A stretch of DNA of 64,000 nt from Aerophototrophica crusticola (GCA_001939945.1 MOEB01000018.1:28140-92139); one strand, 5' to 3'; positions 33,913 through 43,539 are shown, counted from the stretch's first letter. Program-made: numbers and translations. Notes: generated by a model not told the origin, from the letters alone.

Positions 33913-35061
33913 TCAAAACAAATGCCCCGACCGCTCCGCCTTCGCCCGCAGGTAGGCCTCGTTGTGGCCGTTCGACGGGAAGACATGGGGCACGCGTTCC
34001 ACCACCTCCACGCCCCAGCGGGCCAGCTGGGCCATCTTATCCGGGTTGTTGGTCAGCAGGCGGACCCTGGCGAAGCCCAGCCCCTTCAGCATGCTGGCCG
34101 CGGGCAGGTAGACCCGCTCGTCCGCGTCGAAGCCCAGGGCGGTGTTGGCGTCCACCGTGTCCAGCCCGCCATCCTGCAGCCTGTAGGCGCGCAGCTTGTT
34201 CAGCAGGCCGATGCCGCGCCCTTCCTGGGCCAGGTACAGCAGCACGCCGCTGCCGGCGGTGGCGATCTCCTGGATGGCGCCGCGCAGCTGGGGGCCGCAG
34301 TCGCAGCGCAAGGACCCCAGCAGGTCGCCGGTGAAGCACTCGGAATGCAGCCGGGCCAGCACCGGCTCCCCCGGCGCAGGCTCACCGATGACGATGGCCA
34401 GGTGCTCCGGCCCGCCGTCGCTGGGGCGAAAGGCGACGATGCGGGTCTGTTCAGCGTCCAGCAGCGGCACGCTGGCCTCCACCACGCGGTAAAGCGTGCT
34501 GGCCGACTGGCGGCGATAGTCGCAGACCTGGGCGGCCGTCACGGCCATCAGGTCGTGGCGCTTGGCGAAGGCCTGGGCGTCCTGGCCCTTTGGCAGGGGG
34601 GCCACCACGGTGGCGGGCAGCAGCCGGGCCAGCTTGGCCAGCAGGGTGGCCGCCGCCTCCGCCGCGTTCTCCGACAGGGCGCTGGCCACGGCGCGGGGGC
34701 GGTCGGTGCCGGTGCCCTGGGTGGGGTCCGCCAGTTCCCGCGCCAGCTCCGCCGTCAGCCCGCCGGGGGCGGACAGCAGCACCGGCTGGCCGGCGGGCAG
34801 GTCGAATCCCAGGGCCCGGGCGCGGTTGCCGCTCACCGCCAGGGACGGGGTGCCGGCGCCAAGGGATGACAGCTGGTTCAGCCCCTGGTTCGTCGCGCTC
34901 TCCGCCGCCAGCACGATCAGGGCACGGCCATCCTCGCCCGCCAGCACCACCGGCTCCCCGCGCCGCAGCTCGGACAGGGCCCTGTCCACGGCGCGCTGGG
35001 ACACCCGGTCCAGGGGGCGGGCAAGGTCGGTGGGGGCGAATTCCAGTGGCATGCTACCCAT
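33913..35061 (-). CDS. ribA: GTP cyclohydrolase II with degenerate N-terminal RibB-like domain
   Basis: The C-terminal 200 residues are RibA-like, which opens GTP to a diaminopyrimidine for riboflavin: zinc cysteines in RLHSECFTGDLLGSLRCDCG, then AQEGRGIGLLNKLRAYRLQD, DTVDANTALGFDADER and VRLLTNNPDKM. The N-terminal 170 residues align in position with the RibB domain (GEPVVLAGEDGRALIV) but lack its acidic DRENE-type active site, so the synthase half is probably inactive. It overlaps the CDP-alcohol transferase gene by eight bases if ATG 35061 is used (ATG 35052 otherwise). It need not be the riboflavin-pathway enzyme. Confidence 0.88.
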   Translation of the reverse strand: MGSMPLEFAPTDLARPLDRVSQRAVDRALSELRRGEPVVLAGEDGRALIVLAAESATNQGLNQLSSLGAGTPSLAVSGNRARALGFDLPAGQPVLLSAPGGLTAELARELADPTQGTGTDRPRAVASALSENAAEAAATLLAKLARLLPATVVAPLPKGQDAQAFAKRHDLMAVTAAQVCDYRRQSASTLYRVVEASVPLLDAEQTRIVAFRPSDGGPEHLAIVIGEPAPGEPVLARLHSECFTGDLLGSLRCDCGPQLRGAIQEIATAGSGVLLYLAQEGRGIGLLNKLRAYRLQDGGLDTVDANTALGFDADERVYLPAASMLKGLGFARVRLLTNNPDKMAQLARWGVEVVERVPHVFPSNGHNEAYLRAKAERSGHLF

Positions 35062-35809
35062 GGTCCGGTCCGTCTGCGGCGGGACTGCCGTGCCGGACCA
35101 GCCAGACGGTATCCACCGCGAAAGAGAAAAGCAAAAGCGCAAGCGCTGCACCCGCCGCAAGCCCGGTCAGCGGCGGTTCCACCACCGGGGCCAGGCCGGC
35201 GGCCAGCACGGCCACCTGCACCACGCAGATCACCCGCCGCCGCTGGCTGAAGGGCAAGGGCGCCGCCAGCCTGGGCCATACCCGGCCCGCCAGCACGAAC
35301 AGGTGCCGCAACAGGCCCAGCAGCAGCACCCAGGGCCCCGCCTCCCCCCAGCGCCACAGCAGCAGCGCCAGCACCAGGGTCAGCAGCGTGTCCAGCTCCA
35401 TGTCGAAGCGGGCGCCATAGGGGCTGGCCACGTCCCGCCGCCGGGCCAGCCATCCATCCACCCCATCCAGGGCCAGGGCGATGACGGCCGTCACACACAA
35501 GCCCCAGGCGACGGCAGGCGCCACCGGCCCCACCGCCAGGAACCCGGCCAGCAGGCTGGCCATGCCGCCGCGCAGCAGCGTCACCCGGTTCGCCGGCCCC
35601 CAGGGCCGCCGGTGGGCCTCCAGCCCCGACAGGGCATAGGCGGCGACGAAGGCGAAGGCCGCCAGGCTGGCCAGCGGCAGGGTGGGCGGCAGGCCCAGCC
35701 CCAGGCTCAAGCCCGCGCCCACGGCCGCCAACAGCACCCCGGCGACGGCCAGGGACCTTGTGACCTCACGGCGAAGGTGGGGCAGGGGGACGGGCAGGGC
35801 GAAATCCAT
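35054..35809 (-). CDS. CDP-alcohol phosphatidyltransferase family protein
   Basis: Integral membrane enzyme of the family that transfers a phosphatidyl or similar group from a CDP-alcohol. The full signature DGVDGWLAR-N8-GARFDMELD (D-G-x2-D-G-x2-A-R-x8-G-x3-D-x3-D) is present near residues 113-138, with about six transmembrane segments in 251 residues. The acceptor is unknown. ATG 35809 is preferred over TTG 35818. Coupling to a RibA-like gene is unusual for phospholipid synthesis and suggests a specialised product. Confidence 0.85.
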   Translation of the reverse strand: MDFALPVPLPHLRREVTRSLAVAGVLLAAVGAGLSLGLGLPPTLPLASLAAFAFVAAYALSGLEAHRRPWGPANRVTLLRGGMASLLAGFLAVGPVAPAVAWGLCVTAVIALALDGVDGWLARRRDVASPYGARFDMELDTLLTLVLALLLWRWGEAGPWVLLLGLLRHLFVLAGRVWPRLAAPLPFSQRRRVICVVQVAVLAAGLAPVVEPPLTGLAAGAALALLLFSFAVDTVWLVRHGSPAADGPDHG

Positions 35810-35897
35810 GCACCCCAAGGTGATATCGGCCCCGCCGCCGACAACCCCGGCCTTTCGGGATAGCAGGGTTGCCGGCCTGTCCCGGGGGCCGGCGCGC

Positions 35898-36218
35898 TCA
35901 GAACGGCAAGGTGATACCTGCGCGGAAGCGCTGGGTGTCGCCGCGGGGGGTGGCCTCCGTGGCCTGCTCCAGGCTGAGGGTCAGGCCGGACCGGGTGTTG
36001 ACCACCACCCCCAGCCAGGGCTTGTCCAGCCCCCAGGCCGGGGGCCAGGCGCCGAAGCGCACCCGCAGGGGCGGTCGGCGCGGGCCCGTTTCCCCGCCGT
36101 CGGCGAAGCCGCCCAGGGCCGGCGGCGACAGGCCTTCCCGGCCGCCGGCCATCTCCATCCCGTATCCGGGCCGGGTCAGGGCGGCCAGGGCCAGCATCAC
36201 CAGAACCAGAAACCGCAT
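35898..36218 (-). CDS. Small secreted protein of unknown function
   Basis: A 106-residue protein with a signal peptide (MRFLVLVMLALAALTRPGYG). The mature part ends in SGLTLSLEQATEA and FRAGITLPF, alternating polar and hydrophobic residues with a final Phe, which suggests a beta-strand-rich envelope protein. GGGGAGGG stands before the ATG. Not recognised as a named family. Confidence 0.65.
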   Translation of the reverse strand: MRFLVLVMLALAALTRPGYGMEMAGGREGLSPPALGGFADGGETGPRRPPLRVRFGAWPPAWGLDKPWLGVVVNTRSGLTLSLEQATEATPRGDTQRFRAGITLPF

Positions 36219-36280
36219 CGTCGCCCTCCCCGCATGCCGGACCCGCGGGCAGGGATGGCAAGCAGCCCCTTGCCAGGGGG

Positions 36281-38581
36281 TTAAGCGACGGGCAGCGCCC
36301 CTTCCTTGTCACTCCCGGGGGCGGCCTCGGCCGGGGCCTGCCCCCGGCGGCGGGTGGCAACGGCCAGGATGTCCAGCAATTGTTCCAGGCTGAAGGGCTT
36401 GGGCAGGAAGGCGTCCATGCCCGCGGCGAAGCAGGCGTCCCGGTCGCTGTCGAAGGCGTTGGCCGTCATGGCCAGGATGGGCACCTGTCCCGCCGCGCCG
36501 GGCAGCCGGCGGATCACCCGGGTGGCCTCCAGCCCGTCCATGGTGGGCATGCGAAGGTCCATCAGCACGGCGTCGAACCCGCCCAGCCGGGCGGCGGCCA
36601 CGGCCTGGGCCCCGTCCCCGGCGATGAAGACCCGGTGGCCGCTGGCCTCCAGCATGGTGGCGGCCAGCTTCTGGTTGACGTCGTTGTCCTCCACCAGCAG
36701 CACGCGCAGGGGCCGGCCCGGCTCCATGCCCCGTGGCACGGCCCCTTCCGCCCGCTCGCCCAGCCCATAGGACAGTTCCACCCAGAACCGGCTGCCCTCG
36801 CCGGGGCGGCTCTCCACCCCGATCCGGCCGCCATGCAGCTCCACCAGCCGGCGGCAGATGGCAAGCCCCAGCCCGGTGCCGCCATGGTTCTGGGGATTGG
36901 CCGGCTCGGCCTGGTAGAAGGCGTCGAACACCCGGTCCAGCGTGTCCGGGGCCAGCCCGATGCCGGTGTCCCTCACCTCCAGCAACAGCGCGACCCGCCC
37001 GCCGCCCTGGCGGGTCACGGAAGCGGCCAGCCGCACCTCCCCCCGGCGGGTGAACTTCACCGCGTTGCCCACCAGGTTCAGCAGCACCTGCCGCAGCCGG
37101 TTGGCGTCCCCCACCACCACTTGCGGCAGGTCTGGCGGCAGCTCGGCCACCAGGGCCAGCCCCTTCTCCGCCGCCCGGCCCTGGAACAGCCGCACCACCC
37201 CGTCCAGCAGGGCCGGCAGGTCGAAGGGCTCCTCCGCCAGGGTCACGGCGCCGGCGTCCAGCCGGGCGAAATCCAGTATGTCGTTGACAATGGTCAGCAG
37301 CACCTCTCCCGACTGCTGCGCCGCCGCCAGCCAGTCCCGTTGGGTGGCGTCCAGGTTGGTCGCAGCCAGCAGCCGGTGCATGCCCAGCAGCCCCGACAGG
37401 GGGGTGCGGATCTCATGGCTCATGATGGCAAGGAACTCGGTCTTGGCCCGGCTGGCCTCCTCCGCCGCCTCCTTGGCCCGGCGCAGCGTGTCGGCCACGC
37501 GGCCCCGCTCCGTCATGTCGTGGAAGAACCACACCCGGCCCGGCGTATGCCCCGGCACCTCCAGCGCGGCCGAGGTCTGCTCCACCACCCGCCCATCCGA
37601 CAGGACCAGATCCGGCCCCTCCTTGTGGTCGCGGGCGGGCAGCAGGTCGGCCCCGCGCAGCGTCGCGTCCACCCGGTCCCGCAGCTTGCGGCGCAGGCCC
37701 GATGCATCGGCGCCCTCCACCTCCTCTGCCGCCAGGCCCCACAGGTCCAGGAAGCGGCCGTTCCAGGACATCACCTTGCCCTGGCCGTCCACCGCCAGGA
37801 CCGCCTCGGGCGAGGCCTCCTGCTGGACCTGCAGCAGGATGGCCTGCAAGGCCAGCCGCTCCCGGCTGTCGCGCAGGTCGGCCTCCGCGGCGGCCCGCTG
37901 TTCCATCTCCGCCCGCAGCCGCTCCGCCAGTTCGCGCTGGCTGCGGGCCAGGGCCCATTCCGCCCGCCGGGCCCGGGCCAAGCGGGCCTGCGACCGCAGC
38001 CCCACCGTCGCCAGCAGGGCGAACAGCCCGCCCAGGGCCGCCACGCTGCCCCAGGGCAGCCCCTCCCGCAGCGCCAGATAGGCCAGGCTGCCCGCCACCA
38101 GCACCACGGACGACAGCACCGCCTCCCGGAACTGCAGGGGCATGGCCACGGTCTGCAACAGCAGCAGCATGCACAGGCCGATGCCCACCTCCAGGGCGCT
38201 GGTCCCGCCCCGCGCCTCCGCCACCAGCAGGATCATGGCCAGGGCCAGCCACAGGAACCCCACCGACAGGGTCCGCACCTCGGGCGGGTAATCCGGGCGG
38301 TAGGTCAGGGACACCGGCAGGACGGCATAGGCGGCCAAGGTCACCCGGCAGGCCAGCATGAAGGCCAGGGCCGAGGACCATCCCACCTGGGCGTAGTCGC
38401 GGAAACCCAGGGCCAGGTACAGCACGCAGAAGAAGACGCAGGCCGCCCGCAGCGACACGCGCACGGCCGGCCAGGTGGCCTGCAGGAACGCCTCTTCCTC
38501 CTGCGCGGCGGCGAACTCCCCCGTGCGGGCCGACAGGCGGCCCGGCGCTGCCGGATCGGTGACGCCCGCGACATTGACCAT
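36281..38581 (-). CDS. Hybrid sensor histidine kinase with N-terminal membrane domain
   Basis: A 766-residue kinase. Residues about 40-190 contain roughly six transmembrane segments with no periplasmic loop of size, a coiled coil ([20 protein letters not shown]), a PAS domain (about 240-360), a HisKA domain with phospho-His in [18 protein letters not shown], a HATPase domain ([27 protein letters not shown]) and a receiver with phospho-Asp in [14 protein letters not shown]. No Hpt domain follows, so output passes to an unlinked protein. ATG 38581 chosen; divergent from the acyl-CoA synthetase. Confidence 0.93.
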   Translation of the reverse strand: MVNVAGVTDPAAPGRLSARTGEFAAAQEEEAFLQATWPAVRVSLRAACVFFCVLYLALGFRDYAQVGWSSALAFMLACRVTLAAYAVLPVSLTYRPDYPPEVRTLSVGFLWLALAMILLVAEARGGTSALEVGIGLCMLLLLQTVAMPLQFREAVLSSVVLVAGSLAYLALREGLPWGSVAALGGLFALLATVGLRSQARLARARRAEWALARSQRELAERLRAEMEQRAAAEADLRDSRERLALQAILLQVQQEASPEAVLAVDGQGKVMSWNGRFLDLWGLAAEEVEGADASGLRRKLRDRVDATLRGADLLPARDHKEGPDLVLSDGRVVEQTSAALEVPGHTPGRVWFFHDMTERGRVADTLRRAKEAAEEASRAKTEFLAIMSHEIRTPLSGLLGMHRLLAATNLDATQRDWLAAAQQSGEVLLTIVNDILDFARLDAGAVTLAEEPFDLPALLDGVVRLFQGRAAEKGLALVAELPPDLPQVVVGDANRLRQVLLNLVGNAVKFTRRGEVRLAASVTRQGGGRVALLLEVRDTGIGLAPDTLDRVFDAFYQAEPANPQNHGGTGLGLAICRRLVELHGGRIGVESRPGEGSRFWVELSYGLGERAEGAVPRGMEPGRPLRVLLVEDNDVNQKLAATMLEASGHRVFIAGDGAQAVAAARLGGFDAVLMDLRMPTMDGLEATRVIRRLPGAAGQVPILAMTANAFDSDRDACFAAGMDAFLPKPFSLEQLLDILAVATRRRGQAPAEAAPGSDKEGALPVA

Positions 38582-38769
38582 CCCGCCCGTCCCCCTGACC
38601 ACAACCGTACGCACATCATTAAAGAGTCTGCGCCAAAGGGGAAGTGCGGGACATCCCCCGCCTGGAATTTGCCGCAGGCCGGGGCCACGTAGTACCGTAG
38701 GCCAGAACAAAGGGCGCGGCACCCGCGACAGGGCAAGCCGGCCGAACGACAACCGGGAGGAAATCGCTG

Positions 38770-40425
38770 ATGCTGCGTGGCTTGATGATGGACCGCCCCC
38801 TGCTGACCACGGGCCTGTTGCGCCATGCGGCGCAGACCCATGGCGGCGGCACGATCGCGTCCCGCTTCGCCGCGGAGGCCCCGCACCGTTACACCTGGCG
38901 CGATGCCTGGGACCGGGTGCAGCAGCTGGCCCACGTGCTGGCGGAGCTTGGGGTGAAGCCGGGGGATCGGGTGGGCACCATCGCCTGGAACGACCACCGA
39001 CACCTGGAACTCTACTACGCCGTGCCCGGCATCGGTGCCGTCTGCCACACCATCAACCCGCGCCTGTTCCCGGAACAGATCACCTACATCGTCAACCACG
39101 CCCAGGATGACTGGCTGTTCGTGGACCCCATGTTCCTGCCCCTGGTGGAGCGGCTGTGGCCCAACTTCACCGGCGTGAAGGGTGTGGTGCTGATGACCCG
39201 GCCGGAGCTGATGCCGGCCCAGAGCGCCATCCCCACCCTGCACTGCTATGAGACGCTGATGCAGGGCAAGCCCGGTACTTACGACTTCGCGGAGTTCGAT
39301 GAGAACACGGCCTGCGGCCTCTGCTACACCTCGGGCACCACGGGCAACCCCAAGGGCGTGCTGTATTCCCACCGTTCCTCGGTGCTGCACGCCTATGGCT
39401 TCCTGACGGCGCCGGGCATCACGGTGCGGGCCGACGACACGGCCCTGGTGGTGGTGCCCTTGTTCCACGCCAACGCCTGGGGCTACCCCTACGCCGCTGC
39501 CATCGTCGGCGCCAACCTGGTGCTGCCGGGTCCGAAGCTGGACGGCAAGAGCGTCTATGAGCTGATGGAGCAGGAGGCGGTGACCGTCTCCTCCGGCGTG
39601 CCAACGGTCTGGCTGGGGCTGCTGGCCCACATGCGCCAGGCGGGGGCCCGGTTCTCCACCCTGAAGTCCGTCACCGTCGGCGGCTCCGCCCTGCCGCGGG
39701 CCATGCTGGAGGAGTTCGAGCTGACCCACGGCGTCACCTGCGTCCAGGGCTGGGGCATGACGGAGATGAGCCCCGTGGGCACCGTCGGCGCCCTGACGCC
39801 GGAACAGGCCAAGTTGCCGGTTGCCCAGCAGCACGACGCCAAGCTGAAGGCCGGCCGCGCCCTCTATGGCGTGGAGATGAAGGTGGTCGGCCCCGACGGG
39901 GCGGAGGTGCCGCGCGACGGCGTTTCCTACGGGGAGCTGGTGGTGCGCGGGCCCTGGATCACCAGCGGCTACTACAACGACGCGGCGGCCAGCGCCGGCG
40001 CTTTCACCGAGGATGGCTGGTTCAAGACCGGCGACGTGGCGACCATTGACGAGAACGGCGCCATGGCCATCGTCGACCGGGCCAAGGACGTGATCAAGTC
40101 GGGTGGGGAGTGGATCAGCTCCATCGACCTGGAGAACGCGGCCATGAGCCACCCGGCGGTGCAGGAAGCCGCCGTGGTCGGCGTGCCCCATCCCAAGTGG
40201 CAGGAACGCCCCCTGCTGGTCCTGGTGCTGCGCCAGGGGCATGAGGCCACCCGGGACGAGCTGATGGCCTACCTGGAACAGCATGTCGCCAAATGGTGGC
40301 TGCCGGACGACATCGTCTTCGTGCCGGACCTGCCCCACACCGCCACCGGCAAGCTGCTGAAGACGGAGCTGCGGAAGCGCTTCGCCACCTACCGCCTGCC
40401 CGGCGCGCAGGAAGCGGCGGAGTAA
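38770..40425 (+). CDS. Medium/long-chain acyl-CoA synthetase (AlkK-like)
   Basis: Activates fatty acids to acyl-CoA via an acyl-adenylate. The 551-residue enzyme has the P-loop-like [28 protein letters not shown], the adenylate-binding [12 protein letters not shown] and the C-terminal catalytic Lys in [12 protein letters not shown]. The [11 protein letters not shown] segment matches the AlkK group. GGGAGGAAAT precedes the ATG. Ends directly before repeat family B copy 3. The N-terminus [17 protein letters not shown] is typical. Confidence 0.95.
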   Translation: MLRGLMMDRPLLTTGLLRHAAQTHGGGTIASRFAAEAPHRYTWRDAWDRVQQLAHVLAELGVKPGDRVGTIAWNDHRHLELYYAVPGIGAVCHTINPRLFPEQITYIVNHAQDDWLFVDPMFLPLVERLWPNFTGVKGVVLMTRPELMPAQSAIPTLHCYETLMQGKPGTYDFAEFDENTACGLCYTSGTTGNPKGVLYSHRSSVLHAYGFLTAPGITVRADDTALVVVPLFHANAWGYPYAAAIVGANLVLPGPKLDGKSVYELMEQEAVTVSSGVPTVWLGLLAHMRQAGARFSTLKSVTVGGSALPRAMLEEFELTHGVTCVQGWGMTEMSPVGTVGALTPEQAKLPVAQQHDAKLKAGRALYGVEMKVVGPDGAEVPRDGVSYGELVVRGPWITSGYYNDAAASAGAFTEDGWFKTGDVATIDENGAMAIVDRAKDVIKSGGEWISSIDLENAAMSHPAVQEAAVVGVPHPKWQERPLLVLVLRQGHEATRDELMAYLEQHVAKWWLPDDIVFVPDLPHTATGKLLKTELRKRFATYRLPGAQEAAE

Positions 40426-40427
40426 CA

Positions 40428-40509
40428 CCAGGCGCATGGGTTGGCGACCCATGCGCCTGGAGGCAGGCCGTCGCCCGAGGGGGCCGTTGACCGGTCACGG
40501 TCAACGGCC
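40428..40509. repeat. Multi-hairpin element, family B copy 3 (short form)
   Basis: Begins two bases after the acyl-CoA synthetase stop. CCAGGCGCATGGGT/ACCCATGCGCCTGG (40428-40460) and GGCCGTTGACCG/CGGTCAACGGCC (40482-40509). Same orientation as copy 2 but without its two central hairpins; the outer stems differ by matched base pairs. Confidence 0.85.
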
Positions 40510-40534
40510 CTTGGCATAAGCGCGCACCGGATAA

Positions 40535-40570
40535 GGGCCGGGCGTCCCGGGGCGCCCGGCCCATCTATTT
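40535..40570 (+). terminator. Intrinsic terminator after the acyl-CoA synthetase
   Basis: GGGCCGGGCG and CGCCCGGCCC with an 8-base loop, followed by ATCTATTTT. It comes right after repeat family B copy 3, as the ornithine decarboxylase terminator comes after copy 1. Confidence 0.8.
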
Positions 40571-40682
40571 TCGTGTGTGTCGGTGTTGTGAACCACTTCA
40601 CAGCGCAAACCGGTTAATCCGATATAGAAGCAGGGTGGAACCGCCGTGGGTCTTTCGCGGTGGAAAGCTGCGGCCGCCCCGG

Positions 40683-41192
40683 ATGACAGCGACCTTCCTC
40701 GACCAGTTCCGTGCCGTCCTCGCCGCCCGCGGGGTGCTGGCCGCCCATGTGGCGGGTCCCGAAGACCGGGCCTTCATCCGTGCCCTGGTCACCGCCGACG
40801 TGGAGGACACGTTGCGGCACGCCCCGGCCGCCGTGCGCGCGGTGATGGTGGCCCTGCACGTGGATGGCCGCCGTGCCCAGCATGCCCGCAGGTATCCAAG
40901 GGCCCAGGAACTGGTGGTGACCCGCGGCGGGGAGCCGGTGGGTACCCTGCTGGCGGACTGGACCCACCCCACCACCCTGGCCTTGCTGGACATGGCGGTG
41001 CTGCCCGCCCGCCGTGGCCAGGGCACCGGCGGAGAGATCCTGGCCGCCGCCTGCGCCGCGGCGGGTGACGCGGGGCGGGGCGTGCGCATGGCCGTCTTCT
41101 ATGACAGCCCCGCCCGCTGGCTGCTCTACCGCGCCGGCTTCCGCCCGGTGGCAGAGGTGGGGATGGACGTGGTCTATGGCTGGGGCGGCTGA
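40683..41192 (+). CDS. GNAT family N-acetyltransferase
   Basis: A 169-residue protein with the acetyl-CoA pyrophosphate-binding motif RRGQGTGGEIL around residue 112 preceded by the beta-strand LLDMAVLPA, and the C-terminal FYDSPARWLLYRAGFRPVAE. Acceptor unknown. The gene stands alone on the plus strand, with terminators on both sides. An N-terminal domain (EDRAFIRALVTADVEDTL) precedes the GNAT fold. Confidence 0.85.
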   Translation: MTATFLDQFRAVLAARGVLAAHVAGPEDRAFIRALVTADVEDTLRHAPAAVRAVMVALHVDGRRAQHARRYPRAQELVVTRGGEPVGTLLADWTHPTTLALLDMAVLPARRGQGTGGEILAAACAAAGDAGRGVRMAVFYDSPARWLLYRAGFRPVAEVGMDVVYGWGG

Positions 41193-41606
41193 GCATCCCG
41201 CCCGGTCCCTTCCGGGGTAGGCAGCCCGCTTTCGCCCTTGTCCTTCCCCCATCCGGGGGTAGGTATCGGGCGGCCTGTCCATGCGACCGAACATCAGCCG
41301 ATGGCTGGTCTACCCGAAATGAGGATTGACCTAAGCGGCTTGAAGGGCCAATTAGCCGCCGATGCTGAACAACCCGTGAAACCGCACCCCGCCGCGCCAA
41401 CCCGCCGGGGGCGCCTCACCATCGGCCGTCCCGCCCGGGGCGGCCGGACTCGACCGCCGCAGGGCGGCTGAGGCATCGGACCTTTGACCGCGCGTCCGGC
41501 GTTCGTTGCCGGGTGGCGGGTGGCCCACCGCCTCGCGCCGCCCGGGTACCCGTCCCCGGGACGGGCACCCCTCGATGCCGCCGGACCAACCATAAGGAGA
41601 CAAACA
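41193..41606. other. Gap between the GNAT and DJ-1-like genes
   Basis: About 410 bases. No gene or clear repeat seen. Short AT-richer parts at 41303-41350 could hold the promoter of the DJ-1-like gene. Confidence 0.35.
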
Positions 41607-42176
41607 TTGACCGATCAGCCGCTCGCCGGGAAGACCGTCGCCATCCTCGTCGCCAACGGGTTCGAGGAGCTGGAGATGACCGAGCCGCAGCGCGCCCTGC
41701 TGAAGCAGGGTGCCGCGCCGAAGATCATCTCGCCGGAGCAGGGTCTGGTGAATGGGTGGCATGGCGCCGCCTGGGGCCACTACTTCCCCACCGACAAGCA
41801 TGTGGGTGACGTGCTGGCTGCCGACTTCGACCTGCTGGTCCTGCCGGGCGGTGACCGCTCGGTGGCCAAGCTGGCCAACAACCCCCATACCCGCCGCATC
41901 ATCGGCAGCTTCATGGACGCCGGCAAGGGCGTCGCCGCCATCGGCAAGGGCGTGGAGCTGCTGGCCGTGGCGGAGCGCGCCAAGGGCCGCACCGTGACCG
42001 CCGCGGAGTCCGCCCACGCCGCCCTGGAGGCTGCCGGCGCCAAGCTGTCGGAGGACGCCATCGTCACCGACCGCTTCCTGGTCACCGCCAAGGACCAGGA
42101 GAACCTGGCCGACTTCATCGACACCATGACCAAGGTGTTCGTGCAGGCGGTGGAGCAGCGCAAGCAGGCGGCCTGA
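41607..42176 (+). CDS. DJ-1/PfpI family protein lacking the nucleophilic cysteine
   Basis: A 189-residue DJ-1/PfpI-fold protein: AILVANGFEELEMTEP with the conserved Glu (E20), LLVLPGGD, and the nucleophile elbow. At the elbow, where the family has AICHGP, this protein reads AIGKGVELL, so the Cys and following His are Gly113 and Lys114. It should have no peptidase, chaperone-redox or glyoxalase chemistry of the usual kind. Start TTG 41607, six bases after AAGGAGA; this is the only strong ribosome binding site nearby. Terminated by a strong hairpin. Confidence 0.85.
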   Translation: MTDQPLAGKTVAILVANGFEELEMTEPQRALLKQGAAPKIISPEQGLVNGWHGAAWGHYFPTDKHVGDVLAADFDLLVLPGGDRSVAKLANNPHTRRIIGSFMDAGKGVAAIGKGVELLAVAERAKGRTVTAAESAHAALEAAGAKLSEDAIVTDRFLVTAKDQENLADFIDTMTKVFVQAVEQRKQAA

Positions 42177-42211
42177 CGGCGAAGCCCGTCCGGGGCATCG
42201 CAGGAATTGCT

Positions 42212-42245
42212 GGGCGCGGGGGACACTCTCCCCCGCGCCCTTTTT
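42212..42245 (+). terminator. Intrinsic terminator after the DJ-1-like gene
   Basis: GGGCGCGGGGG and CCCCCGCGCCC form a perfect 11-bp stem with a 7-base loop, followed by TTTTT. Confidence 0.92.
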
Positions 42246-42286
42246 CATGGGCTGGGTCCGTGCATTTGCTTCGGCGGGTAGAGCCA

Positions 42287-42425
42287 AGAACACGCACGGA
42301 CACGCACCATCCACTCACGGACACGCACAAGAAGGTCTCAGCGCCTTGGCCGCGGCAAAGAGCGCCGCAGGCATTTCTCCGTGTGCGTGTTCGTGCGTGC
42401 CTTGTGTGTGTGTCCGTGAATGTTT
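42287..42425. repeat. Dispersed nested palindromic repeat, family A copy 3 (core only)
   Basis: AACACGCACGGACACGCACC then CACTCACGGACACGCACAAG on the left and TGTTCGTGCGTGCC then TGTCCGTGAATGTTT on the right, around GCGCCGCAGGCATT. It matches the cores at 5441-5573 and 15495-15636 but lacks the outer CATCCGTG arms. Confidence 0.85.
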
Positions 42426-42626
42426 CCTGCACCCACCCTTGGGTATATGGCTCGCGCCTGCGCGCGGCAGCATGACAGCCCATGAATTTTCCGCATCCCG
42501 CCCCGGCCCGATAGCCCGCCGAACCGTTCTTGGGTTATAGAGGCCCGGTGCCCGGCCGGGGATGAATCCCGTGCTGCCGGGTTTACGGGACTGTCCGCTG
42601 CCTGCTGCCCCACGGTGCCGCCGCCC

Positions 42627-43472
42627 ATGCCCCCTTCCGCCAAGGCCCGACCCCTGATGCAGTTCCGCCCCGGGCGGGGCCGCGCGGCCGAGTTGCCAGA
42701 CCTGGCAGAGGCGCCGGACAGCAGGGAAGGGGCGGTGCCCGACGGCTGGGCCCCCCTGTCCATCGCCACCTGGAACATCCATTCCTGCGTGGGGATCGAC
42801 GCCCGCTTCGCCCCCGACCGCATCGCCGCCGTCATCCGGGGGCTGGAGGTGGACGTGGTGGGCCTGCAGGAGGTGGGCTGGCACCACCGCGGGGAGCAGG
42901 GCATCGACCAGTTCGCCTTCCTGGAACAGGCCACCGGCTACAAGGCCCTGGCCGGCCCCACCAAGCACCATCGCACCGCCCATTACGGCAACGCCCTGCT
43001 GACGCGCCTGCCCGTGCTGGAGGTGGAACCGCTGGACCTGTCCCTGCCGGTTCGGGAACCGCGCGGCGCCCTGGCCGCCCTGCTGGACGTGTCCGGCGCC
43101 CCGGTGCGGGTGATCGTCGCCCATCTGGGCCTGGACCCGTGGGAACGCAACGCCCAGGTCAGCCGCATCCTGGACTTCGTGCAGGCCCGCCCGCCCACGC
43201 CCACCGTCTTCATGGGTGACCTGAACGAGTGGCGGCCCAACGCCCCCCGCCTGCGCCGCCTGTTCGAGCGGCTGCCGGACTGCGCCGCCCCGCGCAGCTT
43301 CCATGCCCGCCTGCCCACCCTGCGGCTGGACCGGATCTTCATCTCCCCCGACCTGCACCTGGCCGGCTATGACGTGGTGCGCAACGCCCTGACCCGCCGG
43401 GCCAGCGACCATTTGCCCGTCCGCGCCCGCATCGGCGTCCCGCCCCTGGCCCGGGCCGCGGCGGCGGATTAG
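42627..43472 (+). CDS. Endonuclease/exonuclease/phosphatase family protein
   Basis: A 281-residue EEP-fold hydrolase: IATWNIHSCVGID (first metal/Asn), GLQEVGWHH (Glu ligand), GDLNEW (Asp-Asn) and the terminal RASDHLPVRA (Asp-His). Homologues act on nucleic acids, inositol phosphates or sphingomyelin; the substrate cannot be told. Start is uncertain: GTG 42615, ATG 42627 and ATG 42657 are in frame. No signal peptide. Confidence 0.85.
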   Translation: MPPSAKARPLMQFRPGRGRAAELPDLAEAPDSREGAVPDGWAPLSIATWNIHSCVGIDARFAPDRIAAVIRGLEVDVVGLQEVGWHHRGEQGIDQFAFLEQATGYKALAGPTKHHRTAHYGNALLTRLPVLEVEPLDLSLPVREPRGALAALLDVSGAPVRVIVAHLGLDPWERNAQVSRILDFVQARPPTPTVFMGDLNEWRPNAPRLRRLFERLPDCAAPRSFHARLPTLRLDRIFISPDLHLAGYDVVRNALTRRASDHLPVRARIGVPPLARAAAAD

Positions 43473-43539
43473 GCCCCTTTGGGAACGCCGCGCGGGGCAG
43501 GGCCGTTACCCCCACCCGTCCCGCCGCCGCCGGTGCCCC

